Assembly: GCF_026965535.1 (NCBI RefSeq)
Contig: NZ_CP114039.1
Span: 4,526,001 to 4,590,000 of the forward strand
Source of the DNA: Corallococcus sp. NCRR
GTDB lineage: Bacteria; Myxococcota; Myxococcia; Myxococcales; Myxococcaceae
Direction: 5' to 3'
Length of the DNA: 64,000 bases
How positions within the stretch are numbered: position 1 is the stretch's first letter; each line of letters opens with the position of its first letter. The notes beneath the pieces were generated by a model, which saw only the letters and a program-made list of their open reading frames with translations, was not told the DNA's origin and made no database searches. Both the position numbers and the translations under genes were made by a program. Of this stretch, positions 7,960-15,111 are shown piece by piece.

Positions 7960-8157
7960 GTGACCGGTATGGCAGTGCTGGTCCGCATTCAGCGCGAGGA
8001 CCGCGAGCGAGGCATGTGCTGGTGGCAGTTGTGCATGGTGCGCCCTGGAGCTGACGGGCGCATTGTGTGTTTGCCGCGCCCACCCTGGGGCGGGCGAATG
8101 ATGTGCCTGACCCCAGCGCGGAGAGAAAGCGGCGAAAGGTCGGCCCGCCCAGGATGA
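7960..8157 (+). CDS. Small ORF of unknown function
   Basis: A GTG (7960) or ATG (7969) start gives about 62-65 aa (MAVLVRIQREDRERGMCWWQLC). It ends at the hairpin at 8141-8172, which lies between it and the convergent gene. No family recognised. Confidence 0.35.
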   Translation: MTGMAVLVRIQREDRERGMCWWQLCMVRPGADGRIVCLPRPPWGGRMMCLTPARRESGERSARPG

Positions 8158-8172
8158 TTCCCGGGCGGGCCG
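8141..8172. terminator. Strong hairpin between convergent genes
   Basis: CGGCCCGCCC at 8141-8150 pairs with GGGCGGGCCG at 8163-8172. There is no U tract, so it could be a bidirectional or factor-dependent terminator. Confidence 0.4.
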
Positions 8173-8174
8173 CT

Positions 8175-8369
8175 CTACTTCAGGCCGAACGTGTACCGGA
8201 TGCCCGCGCCGGCCATCCGCTCGCGCTGGTTGGTTTCGGTGAAGGCGAAGATGCCCAGGTTCTGCCGGAGCCTCGCACCGCCTTCGAGCCGCGCGTACGC
8301 GCCCGTGAGCGACGACATTCCGACCTGGGCCTCCAGGTAGCCGGTCCGCACCGGCACATCGCTCAGCAC
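8175..8369 (-). CDS. Small protein with beta-barrel-like C-terminus
   Basis: 64 aa with a GTG start at 8369, the first possible start in this frame. The sequence alternates polar and apolar residues (ARLEGGARLRQNLGIFAF) and ends AGAGIRYTFGLK, resembling the terminal strands of an outer-membrane barrel. It is the last gene of the leftward lysis block. It may act on the outer membrane; unproven. Confidence 0.55.
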   Translation of the reverse strand: MLSDVPVRTGYLEAQVGMSSLTGAYARLEGGARLRQNLGIFAFTETNQRERMAGAGIRYTFGLK

Positions 8370-8386
8370 TCGCGACAGCCCCGCGG

Positions 8387-8908
8387 CTACTTCACGCCGC
8401 GGGGCATCGAAGGGACCGCCGCCGTCCTGATAGCGTCGAGGGCCGCGCTAGCGCCGACAGAACCCGCGCCCAGGGACGCGAGCTTCTCGGCCGTCTTCTC
8501 CTGCCCGTGCATCGACTTCCACAGGGCCACCGCCTCGCGTTCCGCATCCAGGGTGCTCGTGTAGCCCTTCGCCGCGAGCGCGTCGCGGAAGTACTCCAGC
8601 GCCACCGCAGCCTTGTTATCCAGCGTCGTCGCCGTGCGGCTCTTGAGGTCGTTCACGGCGAAGTAGGCCAGCTCGACGGCACGGGCGAACGTCTTCAGGT
8701 AGTCCTCGGCCTTGTCCTTCTTCCACGCGCGGACCAGCGCGACGATGCCGGTGACGATGCCGGTCGCGAGCAGGCCGAGCACCTCCGGGCTGGACAGCAG
8801 TCCGATGAGGATGCTGGTGCCGACGGAGGTGGTGGTCTCCGCGGCGAGCGCGGACGGCGCGGCGAGGACGACCGCGAGGCACGCGGCCAGGGTGAGACGC
8901 TTCTTCAT
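8387..8908 (-). CDS. Signal-peptide membrane protein, holin-like candidate
   Basis: 173 aa. The N-terminus MKKRLTLAACLAVVLAAPSALA is a clear signal peptide or signal anchor. A second hydrophobic segment (VLGLLATGIVTGIVALVRAW) is followed by KKDK and a helical soluble tail. Its place next to the endopeptidase gene fits a holin, pinholin or spanin partner. Its leader shares a roughly 50-nt pattern with the leader of 8979-9269, including the GCCCCTTCT element. Confidence 0.6.
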   Translation of the reverse strand: MKKRLTLAACLAVVLAAPSALAAETTTSVGTSILIGLLSSPEVLGLLATGIVTGIVALVRAWKKDKAEDYLKTFARAVELAYFAVNDLKSRTATTLDNKAAVALEYFRDALAAKGYTSTLDAEREAVALWKSMHGQEKTAEKLASLGAGSVGASAALDAIRTAAVPSMPRGVK

Positions 8909-8944
8909 GGTGTTGCTCCCGTTGGGGGTTGAGCTGCACCACGA

Positions 8945-8953
8945 AGAAGGGGC
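8945..8953 (-). promoter_or_regulatory. GCCCCTTCT element, distal form
   Basis: On the minus strand, 37 nt upstream of the start of the holin-like gene and without the GGGC partner arm. Confidence 0.6.
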
Positions 8954-8978
8954 GCCCTAGACGCGCGGGGGCGCGGGC

Positions 8979-9269
8979 CTACTTCCTCTTCGGGGGGAGG
9001 CAGGCGCGCACGGCGGCGTCCTTGGCCGACAGCAGGTGGTTCAGGGCCAGGGTGCGCTGCGGACATCGCGGCACCGGGCCGCCCAGCGTGACGTTGCCCG
9101 CCTCCGGCGCGTTGTCGCCCAGGGAGAGCGCGTGCGCCAGATCGGAGAACGCCTTGCTCACCGCGCGGAGCTGCGTGTTGGGCAGGTGGTCGTAGCTGAA
9201 GTACTGGAGCGCGTCATCGCTAGGAGGGGCGGCAGGAGTGGAGGTCGAGGCATCGGACGGCGTGGTCAT
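8979..9269 (-). CDS. Acb2-like (Acb2/Tad1 hairpin-domain) candidate anti-CBASS protein
   Basis: 96 aa from the ATG at 9269, chosen because GGAG lies at a good distance. After a Thr/Pro-rich start, the core reads LQYFSYDHLPNTQLRAVSK, LAHALSL, then LNHLLSAKDAAVRACL. This follows the pattern of small phage proteins annotated as Acb2/Tad1 hairpin-domain proteins: a YxHLP entry, a central LA helix, and a final helix with A-L-x(2)-L-L-x-A-K-D-A-A-V-R. Known Acb2 proteins sequester cyclic-oligonucleotide signals of CBASS-type immunity. The match was judged by eye. Confidence 0.55.
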   Translation of the reverse strand: MTTPSDASTSTPAAPPSDDALQYFSYDHLPNTQLRAVSKAFSDLAHALSLGDNAPEAGNVTLGGPVPRCPQRTLALNHLLSAKDAAVRACLPPKRK

Positions 9270-9302
9270 GGACTGCTCCGTGAACAACGGGGTTGGACTG
9301 CA

Positions 9303-9317
9303 CCAGAAGGAAAGGGC
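9303..9317 (-). promoter_or_regulatory. Degenerate GCCCCTTCT-type leader
   Basis: The minus strand reads GCCCTTTCCTTCT followed by GGTGCAG and CAACCCC. It aligns with the leader of the holin-like gene. Confidence 0.4.
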
Positions 9318-9329
9318 GCACGCGCCGCG

Positions 9330-9854
9330 TCAGGAGACGAAGGGCAGGCGCCGGAAGCCCAGCAGGTCGGGCCGGTACGTCACGTGAGTGAAGGCCTTCA
9401 CCTTCGCGTCCGCGCGTTCCGCGTCCTCCAGCGTGAGCGTCTTGCTGCCGCCGCCGGACGCGCCCACCACCACGCCCGCGCCCACGTGCACCATGACGTG
9501 GTCCGGGTCCCCGGCCTTGCCGTACAGCACCAGGTCGCCGGGCTGCAGGTACGCCACGCTCGCCACCGGCGCGCACTCCGCCCACAGCCGGTCCGTGTTG
9601 TGCGTCGCCCGCCAGTCCTTCCCGCCCACCTGGCTGAAGGCCCACGTCACGAGGCCGGAGCAGTCGAAGAGGCGCGGGCCGTCCGCCGACACGCGTTGAC
9701 CCTTCGCGCCCCAGCGGTAGGGCGCGTGCATCTGCGCGAGGACGAGGGCGAGGAAGGCGGCGCGCTGCGAGGTGATGATGGGCACGAAAGGCTCCGGGGA
9801 TTGCGAGGTGTCCACCGGAGAAGGGGTGTCGCTGGCTTGGTCGGGCGAAGGCAC
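9330..9854 (-). CDS. NlpC/P60 endopeptidase (endolysin candidate)
   Basis: 174 aa with a GTG start at 9854 (an overlapping ATG at 9856 is in another frame). The nucleophile Cys65 lies in RLFDCSGLVTWAF and a His near 119 in GDPDHVMVHVG, the NlpC/P60 order, preceded by the PYRWGAKG substrate loop. The family cleaves peptide stems of peptidoglycan. Its position among small membrane proteins makes it the likely phage lysin. There is no signal peptide, so export would need a holin. Confidence 0.82.
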   Translation of the reverse strand: MPSPDQASDTPSPVDTSQSPEPFVPIITSQRAAFLALVLAQMHAPYRWGAKGQRVSADGPRLFDCSGLVTWAFSQVGGKDWRATHNTDRLWAECAPVASVAYLQPGDLVLYGKAGDPDHVMVHVGAGVVVGASGGGSKTLTLEDAERADAKVKAFTHVTYRPDLLGFRRLPFVS

Positions 9855-9895
9855 ATAAAATACCCAGCCTCACAACGCCTATCCCAACCCCACCA

Positions 9896-10480
9896 ATGAC
9901 CTCAGCGAAAAAGAATAGACCTGCCAAGGCCAGCAAGAACGAAGCAAAGCCCCGGCGCATCGACAGCAGAGAAGCAATATTGGAAATGGCCAACAAGGAC
10001 CTTGACGTAATCGCAAAATCAGTCGCAACAGAGACAGATCGTGGCTGCGTCTTGGTTTTCGCCGCTTACATTGACGAGGAGCTGGGGAAAGTCCTCCGAG
10101 CTTTTTTCATTGATGATCCGAAGCTGGCCGACGCCCTGCTCGAAACCGAGAAGCCGCTTGGGACTTTCTCTGCTCGCACCAAGGCCTGCCTCGCTCTAGG
10201 GCTCATATCCAGGAAAACATTCAGAGCCATAGAGCTAGTCAGGAAAACAAGAAATGAATTCGCACACATCAAAGAGGAGGCATCATTTAACTCCCCCAGC
10301 GTGAGAGAGCGGCTCAAGGAACTACCCTTGCCCCTCGACCCAGAGCACGCCAAGGCAGCCGCCAAAGCCTCGCTTAGAGATAGGTTTATAAGCTGCATGA
10401 TTTCTCTCGCAGCCAATATTCACACATCTTTGCTTCTCGACTCACAACGAAAAGAACGAGTACTCAGAGGGGAAAACTAG
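9896..10480 (+). CDS. MltR-like protein with an R-x4-H motif (accessory gene)
   Basis: 194 aa on the strand opposite to its neighbours, with clearly lower GC and different codon use. The core DRGCVLVFAAYIDEELGKVL, then FSARTKACLALGLIS, then RKTRNEFAHIKE matches the MltR (mannitol-repressor-like) helical family. The RNEFAH motif also fits the R-x4-6-H pattern of HEPN folds. It begins just after the endolysin promoter and ends 12 bp before a convergent gene, the layout of an inserted accessory gene. A regulatory or defence role is possible; neither is proven. Confidence 0.65.
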   Translation: MTSAKKNRPAKASKNEAKPRRIDSREAILEMANKDLDVIAKSVATETDRGCVLVFAAYIDEELGKVLRAFFIDDPKLADALLETEKPLGTFSARTKACLALGLISRKTFRAIELVRKTRNEFAHIKEEASFNSPSVRERLKELPLPLDPEHAKAAAKASLRDRFISCMISLAANIHTSLLLDSQRKERVLRGEN

Positions 10481-10491
10481 ACAGGCATGAC

Positions 10492-10881
10492 CTATGGGCG
10501 ACTGGAGCCAACATCCTTTGGGTTCACCACGTTGGCGGCGTGCTGGAGCTGACAGGAGGTGCGCTCCCCCATCAGCAGCGTGACGTGGTTCACCACCTGG
10601 TGCAGCTGCGGCCGCGCGGCGCCCATCCAGTCCTCCAGGGCCCGGAGGCGCAGTTCGAACACCTTCAGCATGGCGCTGTGCTCATTCACCACGCGCAGCT
10701 CCGTCTTGATGTCGCGCACGTCCTGAGCCACCGCGCCCAGCGACTGCACCAGCAGGGGCACCTGGTCCACGGCGGACTCGTGCTTCGTCTGCCGGCGCGA
10801 CAGCAGGCCGTTGAGGAGCGGAACCAGGAGCTGGCTTACTGCCAGGATGAGGACGGCGGACTCGGTGCTGACGGGGGGCAT
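10492..10881 (-). CDS. Single-span membrane protein with coiled coil, lysis-block candidate
   Basis: 129 aa from the ATG at 10881, chosen because the GCCCCTTCT hairpin sits directly upstream. A hydrophobic segment (AVLILAVSQLLVPLLNGLL) is followed by a charged helix with heptad character. The layout suits a type-III holin or inner-membrane spanin. It is the last gene before the inserted MltR-like gene. Confidence 0.55.
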   Translation of the reverse strand: MPPVSTESAVLILAVSQLLVPLLNGLLSRRQTKHESAVDQVPLLVQSLGAVAQDVRDIKTELRVVNEHSAMLKVFELRLRALEDWMGAARPQLHQVVNHVTLLMGERTSCQLQHAANVVNPKDVGSSRP

Positions 10882-10888
10882 GCCCCAC

Positions 10889-10897
10889 AGAAGGGGC
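10889..10897 (-). promoter_or_regulatory. Start-linked GCCCCTTCT hairpin
   Basis: The minus strand reads GCCCCTTCTGTGGGGC then ATG: a 5-bp GCCCC/GGGGC stem abutting the start codon. Confidence 0.65.
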
Positions 10898-10903
10898 GGC
10901 GCC

Positions 10904-11119
10904 TCACCCTGGGGCACGTGGGCTGCGAGGCCCAGCGGGCGTCCAGCGCGTCCACGCCCACCGAGACACCTCTCCGGCCGGGCCGGGCACGAGCTCGCGG
11001 CGCCATCGTCTGCCGCCCGGGCCTCGGTGGAAGCCGCGAGGGAGCACCACGCCCGCGGAGCACCCAGGCATCGGGCACGGCAGGTCCTTGCGCTTGCGGG
11101 GGCAGGAACAGGGCGTCAC
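10904..11119 (-). CDS. Small zinc-binding protein
   Basis: 71 aa starting in an ATGA overlap with the upstream gene. The N-terminus MTPCSCPRKRKDLPCPMPGC has a Cys pattern typical of small zinc knuckles; the rest is basic and Gly/Pro-rich. Function unknown. Confidence 0.5.
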   Translation of the reverse strand: MTPCSCPRKRKDLPCPMPGCSAGVVLPRGFHRGPGGRRWRRELVPGPAGEVSRWAWTRWTPAGPRSPRAPG

Positions 11120-11385
11120 AGCCCCAGCTCCGCACGCCAGCCGGGCACGAACATGTCCAGTTCGCCGGGCACGAACATGTCCAGTTCGCCGGGCACGAAC
11201 ATGTCCAGTTCGCCGGGCGCGAACCCACCACGCTCCGCGAGCCGCCCCAGGGACTGGTCGGTGGTGCGGTAGCGCCTGGAGTACTCGGCGTATGCGCGCT
11301 CAGCCAGGGCCCACGGGATGGTCCTGGGTATCCCGTTGTCGAGGTCCTTCTGAATCACGAGGAGGGGGAAGCGGCGCTCGTTCAT
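11116..11385 (-). CDS. Hypothetical protein with C-terminal octapeptide tandem repeat
   Basis: 89 aa from the ATG at 11385 (ATGA overlap with the gene above it). The body (RFPLLVIQKDLDNGIPRTIPWALAE) looks like a normal small domain. The C-terminus repeats GELDMFVP three to four times, encoded by the 24-bp DNA repeat at 11141-11212. The repeat number may vary between strains. Confidence 0.6.
   Translation of the reverse strand: MNERRFPLLVIQKDLDNGIPRTIPWALAERAYAEYSRRYRTTDQSLGRLAERGGFAPGELDMFVPGELDMFVPGELDMFVPGWRAELGL
11141..11212 (-). repeat. 24-bp tandem repeat, three full copies
   Basis: Perfect units at 11141-11164, 11165-11188 and 11189-11212, then a partial fourth copy. The 24-bp unit keeps the reading frame (eight codons). 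Confidence 0.9.
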
Positions 11386-11585
11386 CGCGCGGACTCCGCG
11401 TCCCGGCCGTCGGAGTCCCATCCGAACCAGCCGAGGTGCAGGCGGCCCACGGCCTCCTGGACGCGCTCCTGGGGGATGCCGCTGTCGTACAGGAGCCCAT
11501 CGAGCCACGGAGCCACGGGTTCCAGGGCGCCCACCTCGCGCCCCTCATAGTCCGTCACCGTCATGCGGCCTGGGTGGTTGGTCAT
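11382..11585 (-). CDS. Small hypothetical protein
   Basis: 67 aa from the ATG at 11585, which directly follows a GCCCCTTCT hairpin. It reads MTNHPGRMTVTDYEGREVG, then QERVQEAVGRLHLGWFGWD. No family recognised. It overlaps the next gene by ATGA. Confidence 0.55.
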   Translation of the reverse strand: MTNHPGRMTVTDYEGREVGALEPVAPWLDGLLYDSGIPQERVQEAVGRLHLGWFGWDSDGRDAESAR

Positions 11586-11592
11586 GCCCGGG

Positions 11593-11601
11593 AGAAGGGG
11601 C
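11593..11601 (-). promoter_or_regulatory. Start-linked GCCCCTTCT hairpin
   Basis: The minus strand reads GCCCCTTCTCCCGGGC then ATG: a GCCC/GGGC stem with a CTTCT-containing loop abutting the start codon. Confidence 0.65.
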
Positions 11602-11620
11602 GGAGGCCATCCGTGCCACC

Positions 11621-11839
11621 TCACCGAGTCGGGGCGAGGGGCAGGACGCAGACGATGGTCTTGATGCGGCAGCCCCGGCAGTGGACGGAGGCGGCAGGAC
11701 GCAACCGGTTGAGGGCGTACTGCACCTCCACCGGCGATGAGCACTGCGGGCAGAGCAAAGGCTCGGGGAGACGGGCGCGCGCCTCCACCATGCGCTCCAG
11801 CGCATCCCAGTCCTTCGGCTGCTCGGGCGGCGGTGCCAT
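11621..11839 (-). CDS. Small zinc-ribbon protein
   Basis: 72 aa from the ATG at 11839, preceded by AGGGGC. CPQCSSPVEV and CRGCRIKTI give two Cys pairs about 30 residues apart, a zinc ribbon. First gene of the leftward lysis/accessory block. Confidence 0.6.
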   Translation of the reverse strand: MAPPPEQPKDWDALERMVEARARLPEPLLCPQCSSPVEVQYALNRLRPAASVHCRGCRIKTIVCVLPLAPTR

Positions 11840-12112
11840 GCCCCTGACGCTGGCGCAGTCGAGGGCGGCCCGACAAGGAGCGTGACACCCAGCCCACAGA
11901 CAGCCCCCTGGGGTGGGAAACCACACATGTAGGATAAATTTAGGATTGCTCGGCGCGCTGCAATCCTGCGCTGCGGAAATCTCCCGGAAATCCCCGGCGA
12001 ACTCTGAGACGACCCCCTGATTTTTTGGCCCCTACGCGTTCCTGGCGGGCCGCTGGCGCGTCTTCTGCGCTCGCACGTGGACGTAGGCGCTCCTCCGCGC
12101 GCGTGCGCTGGC

Positions 12113-12121
12113 GCCCCTTCT
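12113..12121 (+). promoter_or_regulatory. Start-linked GCCCCTTCT element
   Basis: Seven bases before the small-terminase ATG at 12129. CCTTCTGGAAGG is itself self-complementary. Confidence 0.65.
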
Positions 12122-12128
12122 GGAAGGC

Positions 12129-12695
12129 ATGGCCCGCCACCGCGACTCCGGGGCCGAGCGCGAGCCCGACGAGGCCGTGAGTCTCGACCCGCTCCTCAAC
12201 TACCGGCCCCTGGGAAAGCCCGGGCCGGTGACGACGCTGACGCCCCAGCTCGGCGCGCAGCTGTGCCGGCGCATCGCAGCAGGCGACACCCTGCGCGACG
12301 CCGCTGCCGCCGTCGGCACCACGGACACCGTCGTCCAGGGCTGGCGCACGCGCGGCGCCGAGGCCATCGAGCGCGAGACGGAGGACGTCTACACGGCGTT
12401 CGTCATGGAGTACGAGGCCGCCGCCGCGCACTTCCGCCGCGTCCTCCAGGCCTCCGCGATGGAGAACATCGGCAACCGCGCCTTCAACGACAAGTTCGTC
12501 CGCTGGCGCCTAGCGACGAGTGACCCGAAGAACTTCACCCTCCCTCGCACCGCCGGGCCCAGCAGCAGCGACGGCGGCGCCTTCGAACTCGTCACCCCGG
12601 AGGAGGCGCAGAAGACGCTGGCCGACCGGCTGGCGCGGTTCCTCGACAACGAGGCCAAGAAGGCGATGCCGCCTCCGGCGGAGGCGGAGGAGTAG
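12129..12695 (+). CDS. terS: Terminase small subunit
   Basis: 188 aa. An HTH-like N-terminal segment (LCRRIAAGDTLRDAAAAVGTT, then WRTRG) is followed by a helical region EYEAAAAHFRRVLQASAMENIG, the layout of small terminases that bind the packaging site. It lies directly before the large terminase and opens the rightward late operon. It starts at a GCCCCTTCT-preceded ATG. Confidence 0.8.
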   Translation: MARHRDSGAEREPDEAVSLDPLLNYRPLGKPGPVTTLTPQLGAQLCRRIAAGDTLRDAAAAVGTTDTVVQGWRTRGAEAIERETEDVYTAFVMEYEAAAAHFRRVLQASAMENIGNRAFNDKFVRWRLATSDPKNFTLPRTAGPSSSDGGAFELVTPEEAQKTLADRLARFLDNEAKKAMPPPAEAEE

Positions 12696-12697
12696 CC

Positions 12698-12706
12698 GCC
12701 CCTTCT
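12698..12706 (+). promoter_or_regulatory. Start-linked GCCCCTTCT hairpin
   Basis: GCCCCTTCTCGGAGGGC directly precedes the ATG at 12715. It fixes the terminase start and overlaps a GGAGGG Shine-Dalgarno. Confidence 0.7.
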
Positions 12707-12714
12707 CGGAGGGC

Positions 12715-14229
12715 ATGGCCAAGGCCGCCGCTGTCACCGCCGGGAAGGACCTGCTCAAGGGCCTGCCCGTCATCCGCCCGGAGACGCACGGCCGGCACTC
12801 CGTCCTGGATCGGATGGCGTTCCAGCTCCGAAAGGAGTTCGGCACCACCGAGGGCTTCGCGGACAGGCTGGGCCTCTCCACCCAGGAACTGCTCGTCCTC
12901 TACTACGAGCCTGAGTACTCCCTTCGCCCCGCCCAGCAGCCCCCGGATATGGTGTCCGCGGAGTACGCCCGCTGGCGCACCTGGTTCCTCCTGGGGGGGC
13001 GCGGCGCCGGCAAGACACACGCGGGCGCGGCCTCCGTCATCCGCGAGGCGAAGGTAGACCCCGAGGCGCGCATCCTCATCGTCGGCCCGACGTACACGGA
13101 GATTCAGAAGAACCAGCTGGAGGGCCCCAGCGGCATCCTCACCCTGGCGCCCCCGTGGTTCCGCCCCGAGCACCTGAAGTCGAAGAAGCAGCTCGTCTTC
13201 CCCAACGGCGTGAAGGCCGACTACCTGCCGGCAGCCGACGCCGACAAGTTCCGTGGCTACGGCTACACCTTCGAGTGGCTGGACGAGGTGGTGGCCTGGA
13301 AGAAGGACCCCGTCGCCGTCTTCACTGAGTGCGGTCGCGTCGGCCGCGGCACGTCCGCGCGGATGCGGCGGCTGGGCCTCTCCAGTCGCAAGGTCATCAC
13401 CACCACGCCCGCGCCCACGGAGCTCTTCCGCGAGATTCTCAAGCAGCGCCGGGGCCTCGTCCTCTCGCGCTCCAGCACGTTGGACAACAGCGCCCACCTG
13501 GACGACGACTACGCGCTCCAGGCCCTGGACGCGAAGAAGAGCGCCATCGGCCGCCGTGAGTTCTACGGCGAGCTGGAGTTCGACCTGGACCCGGCGCTCT
13601 TCCGAGGCGTGGACTGGAATGCCTCGCGCGTGAAGCCGAAGGACGCGCCATCCGTCTTCGACTTCATCGTGGTGGGCCTGGACCCCGCCACCGGCGAGAA
13701 GAAGGGCGCGGACATGCACGGCATCGTCGTGGTTGGCGTCCGCCGTGAGGAGGACGGGCGCGACCACGCCTACGTGCTCGCGGACCTTTCGCTGAAGAGC
13801 CCGGAGCCTGCGGCCTGGGCGAAGAAAGCCGTGGCTGCGCTCAAGGCGTGGGCGCCTCACGCGAAGAAGGACAGCTCGGACCGGCCGCGGGCGTGGATAT
13901 TCGCGGAGACGAACACGGGCGGCAGCATGGTGACGTCCACCATCCACACGCTGGAGAAGGTGAAGGTGCTCACCGAGCGCGCGCGCAACTCGAAGGCGGA
14001 GCGTGCCGCGCCCGTCTCCATGCTCGCGGCGGCGGGACTCGTGCACATGGTGGGCAAGCACGAGAAGCTCGAGGAGCAGCTCGGCAAGTTCACCGGGGCG
14101 CCCGGCGGCCACGCGCGGGATGATCGCGTGGACGCCATGGTGTGGCCCATCTACAAGCACGTCGTGAAGATGCGGAGAAACATCGGTGCGGCCTCGGGAT
14201 CCTCTCAGCCCGACGACATCACTGAATGA
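12715..14229 (+). CDS. terL: Terminase large subunit
   Basis: 504 aa from the ATG at 12715; a longer frame is open upstream, but it lies over terS and the leader element. Walker A LLGGRGAGKT is at about residues 92-101 and Walker B FEWLDEVVAW about 95 residues later. The nuclease part shows FIVVGLDPATG, AWIFAETN and HARDDRVDAMVW acidic positions. It drives ATP-dependent DNA packaging and cuts the concatemer. Confidence 0.93.
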   Translation: MAKAAAVTAGKDLLKGLPVIRPETHGRHSVLDRMAFQLRKEFGTTEGFADRLGLSTQELLVLYYEPEYSLRPAQQPPDMVSAEYARWRTWFLLGGRGAGKTHAGAASVIREAKVDPEARILIVGPTYTEIQKNQLEGPSGILTLAPPWFRPEHLKSKKQLVFPNGVKADYLPAADADKFRGYGYTFEWLDEVVAWKKDPVAVFTECGRVGRGTSARMRRLGLSSRKVITTTPAPTELFREILKQRRGLVLSRSSTLDNSAHLDDDYALQALDAKKSAIGRREFYGELEFDLDPALFRGVDWNASRVKPKDAPSVFDFIVVGLDPATGEKKGADMHGIVVVGVRREEDGRDHAYVLADLSLKSPEPAAWAKKAVAALKAWAPHAKKDSSDRPRAWIFAETNTGGSMVTSTIHTLEKVKVLTERARNSKAERAAPVSMLAAAGLVHMVGKHEKLEEQLGKFTGAPGGHARDDRVDAMVWPIYKHVVKMRRNIGAASGSSQPDDITE

Positions 14230-14362
14230 GCAGTCTTGACCACTGCACCTAACCCAGGCCTTGTTTTGCGTGGTCTGCCGGACGCCATTCAATATCCGAA
14301 GGACTCCGTGCATAGCGTGGGCAGGCGCATTCACTGAGTGCCGCCCAGCCGTGGCTACGTAG

Positions 14363-15013
14363 CTACTGGCAGAGGTTCTGTGTGTAAGACGACATACAGC
14401 TGTAATCGAGAGACTTGACGACGCCCACCTTCATCGGGAATCCCGGAATGAAGAAATAGAAATCATCCCTGAAGGAGCTGTTACATGTTTCGCCTGCTGG
14501 AACCATTCCGGTGCATACGCCTTGGAAAATCTTTTGGAGTTCCAGCGCGGCATTCTCTTGGGCTTGAGCCCCGGTAAACCCTATGCCTGCTGCCTGAGCA
14601 GCGTGTCTTGCCGCCTCGCAATAGGGGACCGTGCGGTCCGAGTCCGGTGGACGTGGGTCCGGTCGGAAGTTGGGAGGCATGGTCTCGCACCCCTCTATGC
14701 CGTTGTGAAGCGAGAGGATGCGAGCCTTGCCGGCGGAGTCTCTACCCGTAAAGAAGACGTAATTGCATCCGGTCCACGTCCATGAGGCGGGAACGGCGAG
14801 GTGGAGGTTGGGATACTCGGAGGAGCTTGAACTTGGCGGCTTGATCCACACGTACCCTGGCGGCGTCGACGTGCATGCTGTGGGTTGAAGGATAAAATAT
14901 CCTTGACCGAAGGGATTGTCGGTGCCGTTGGTTAGGTAGCATTCGCATGCCGCCTGAGCACTGCGAGAGACGCCAAGGACTGCGAGGACTGCGAGTAGTG
15001 CTGTGGGACGCAT
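14363..15013 (-). CDS. Secreted cysteine-rich protein (antisense accessory gene)
   Basis: 216 aa. A signal peptide (MRPTALLAVLAVLGVSRSAQA) is followed by a mature part with ten cysteines, enough for five disulfides, and an unusual Ser/Pro patch (KPPSSSSSEYP). It has no phage-virion features. It lies on the opposite strand between terminase and portal, a pair usually adjacent, so it is probably a lysogenic-conversion gene expressed from its own promoter. No family recognised. Confidence 0.7.
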   Translation of the reverse strand: MRPTALLAVLAVLGVSRSAQAACECYLTNGTDNPFGQGYFILQPTACTSTPPGYVWIKPPSSSSSEYPNLHLAVPASWTWTGCNYVFFTGRDSAGKARILSLHNGIEGCETMPPNFRPDPRPPDSDRTVPYCEAARHAAQAAGIGFTGAQAQENAALELQKIFQGVCTGMVPAGETCNSSFRDDFYFFIPGFPMKVGVVKSLDYSCMSSYTQNLCQ

Positions 15014-15094
15014 CGGCTGGGCCTTCCGGAAAAGGGGGCTGCGCGCTCGCTTCTATCACGCAACCCCTGGCGTTCTTCCGAAGGTCCCTCTAGC

Positions 15095-15103
15095 GCCCCT
15101 TCT
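15095..15103 (+). promoter_or_regulatory. Start-linked GCCCCTTCT hairpin
   Basis: GCCCCTTCTCCCAGGGC directly precedes the portal ATG at 15112. Confidence 0.7.
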
Positions 15104-15111
15104 CCCAGGGC

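Noticed and set aside
9890-10495. ATGACCT at both ends of the MltR-like gene as insertion repeats
   Set aside because: Only 7 bp, expected by chance; one is the start codon itself.
11141-11212. Possible CRISPR array
   Set aside because: Units are contiguous with no spacers and stay in reading frame; it is a coding tandem repeat.
12592-14334. 580-aa ORF on the minus strand opposite the terminase
   Set aside because: Shadow of terL; composition is low-complexity Arg/Leu/Val/Gly with no motif.
14217-14342. Imperfect repeat CACTGAATGAGC / CACTGAGTGCC flanking the start of the Cys-rich insertion
   Set aside because: Too short and mismatched to be insertion repeats; nothing matches at the other side of the gene.
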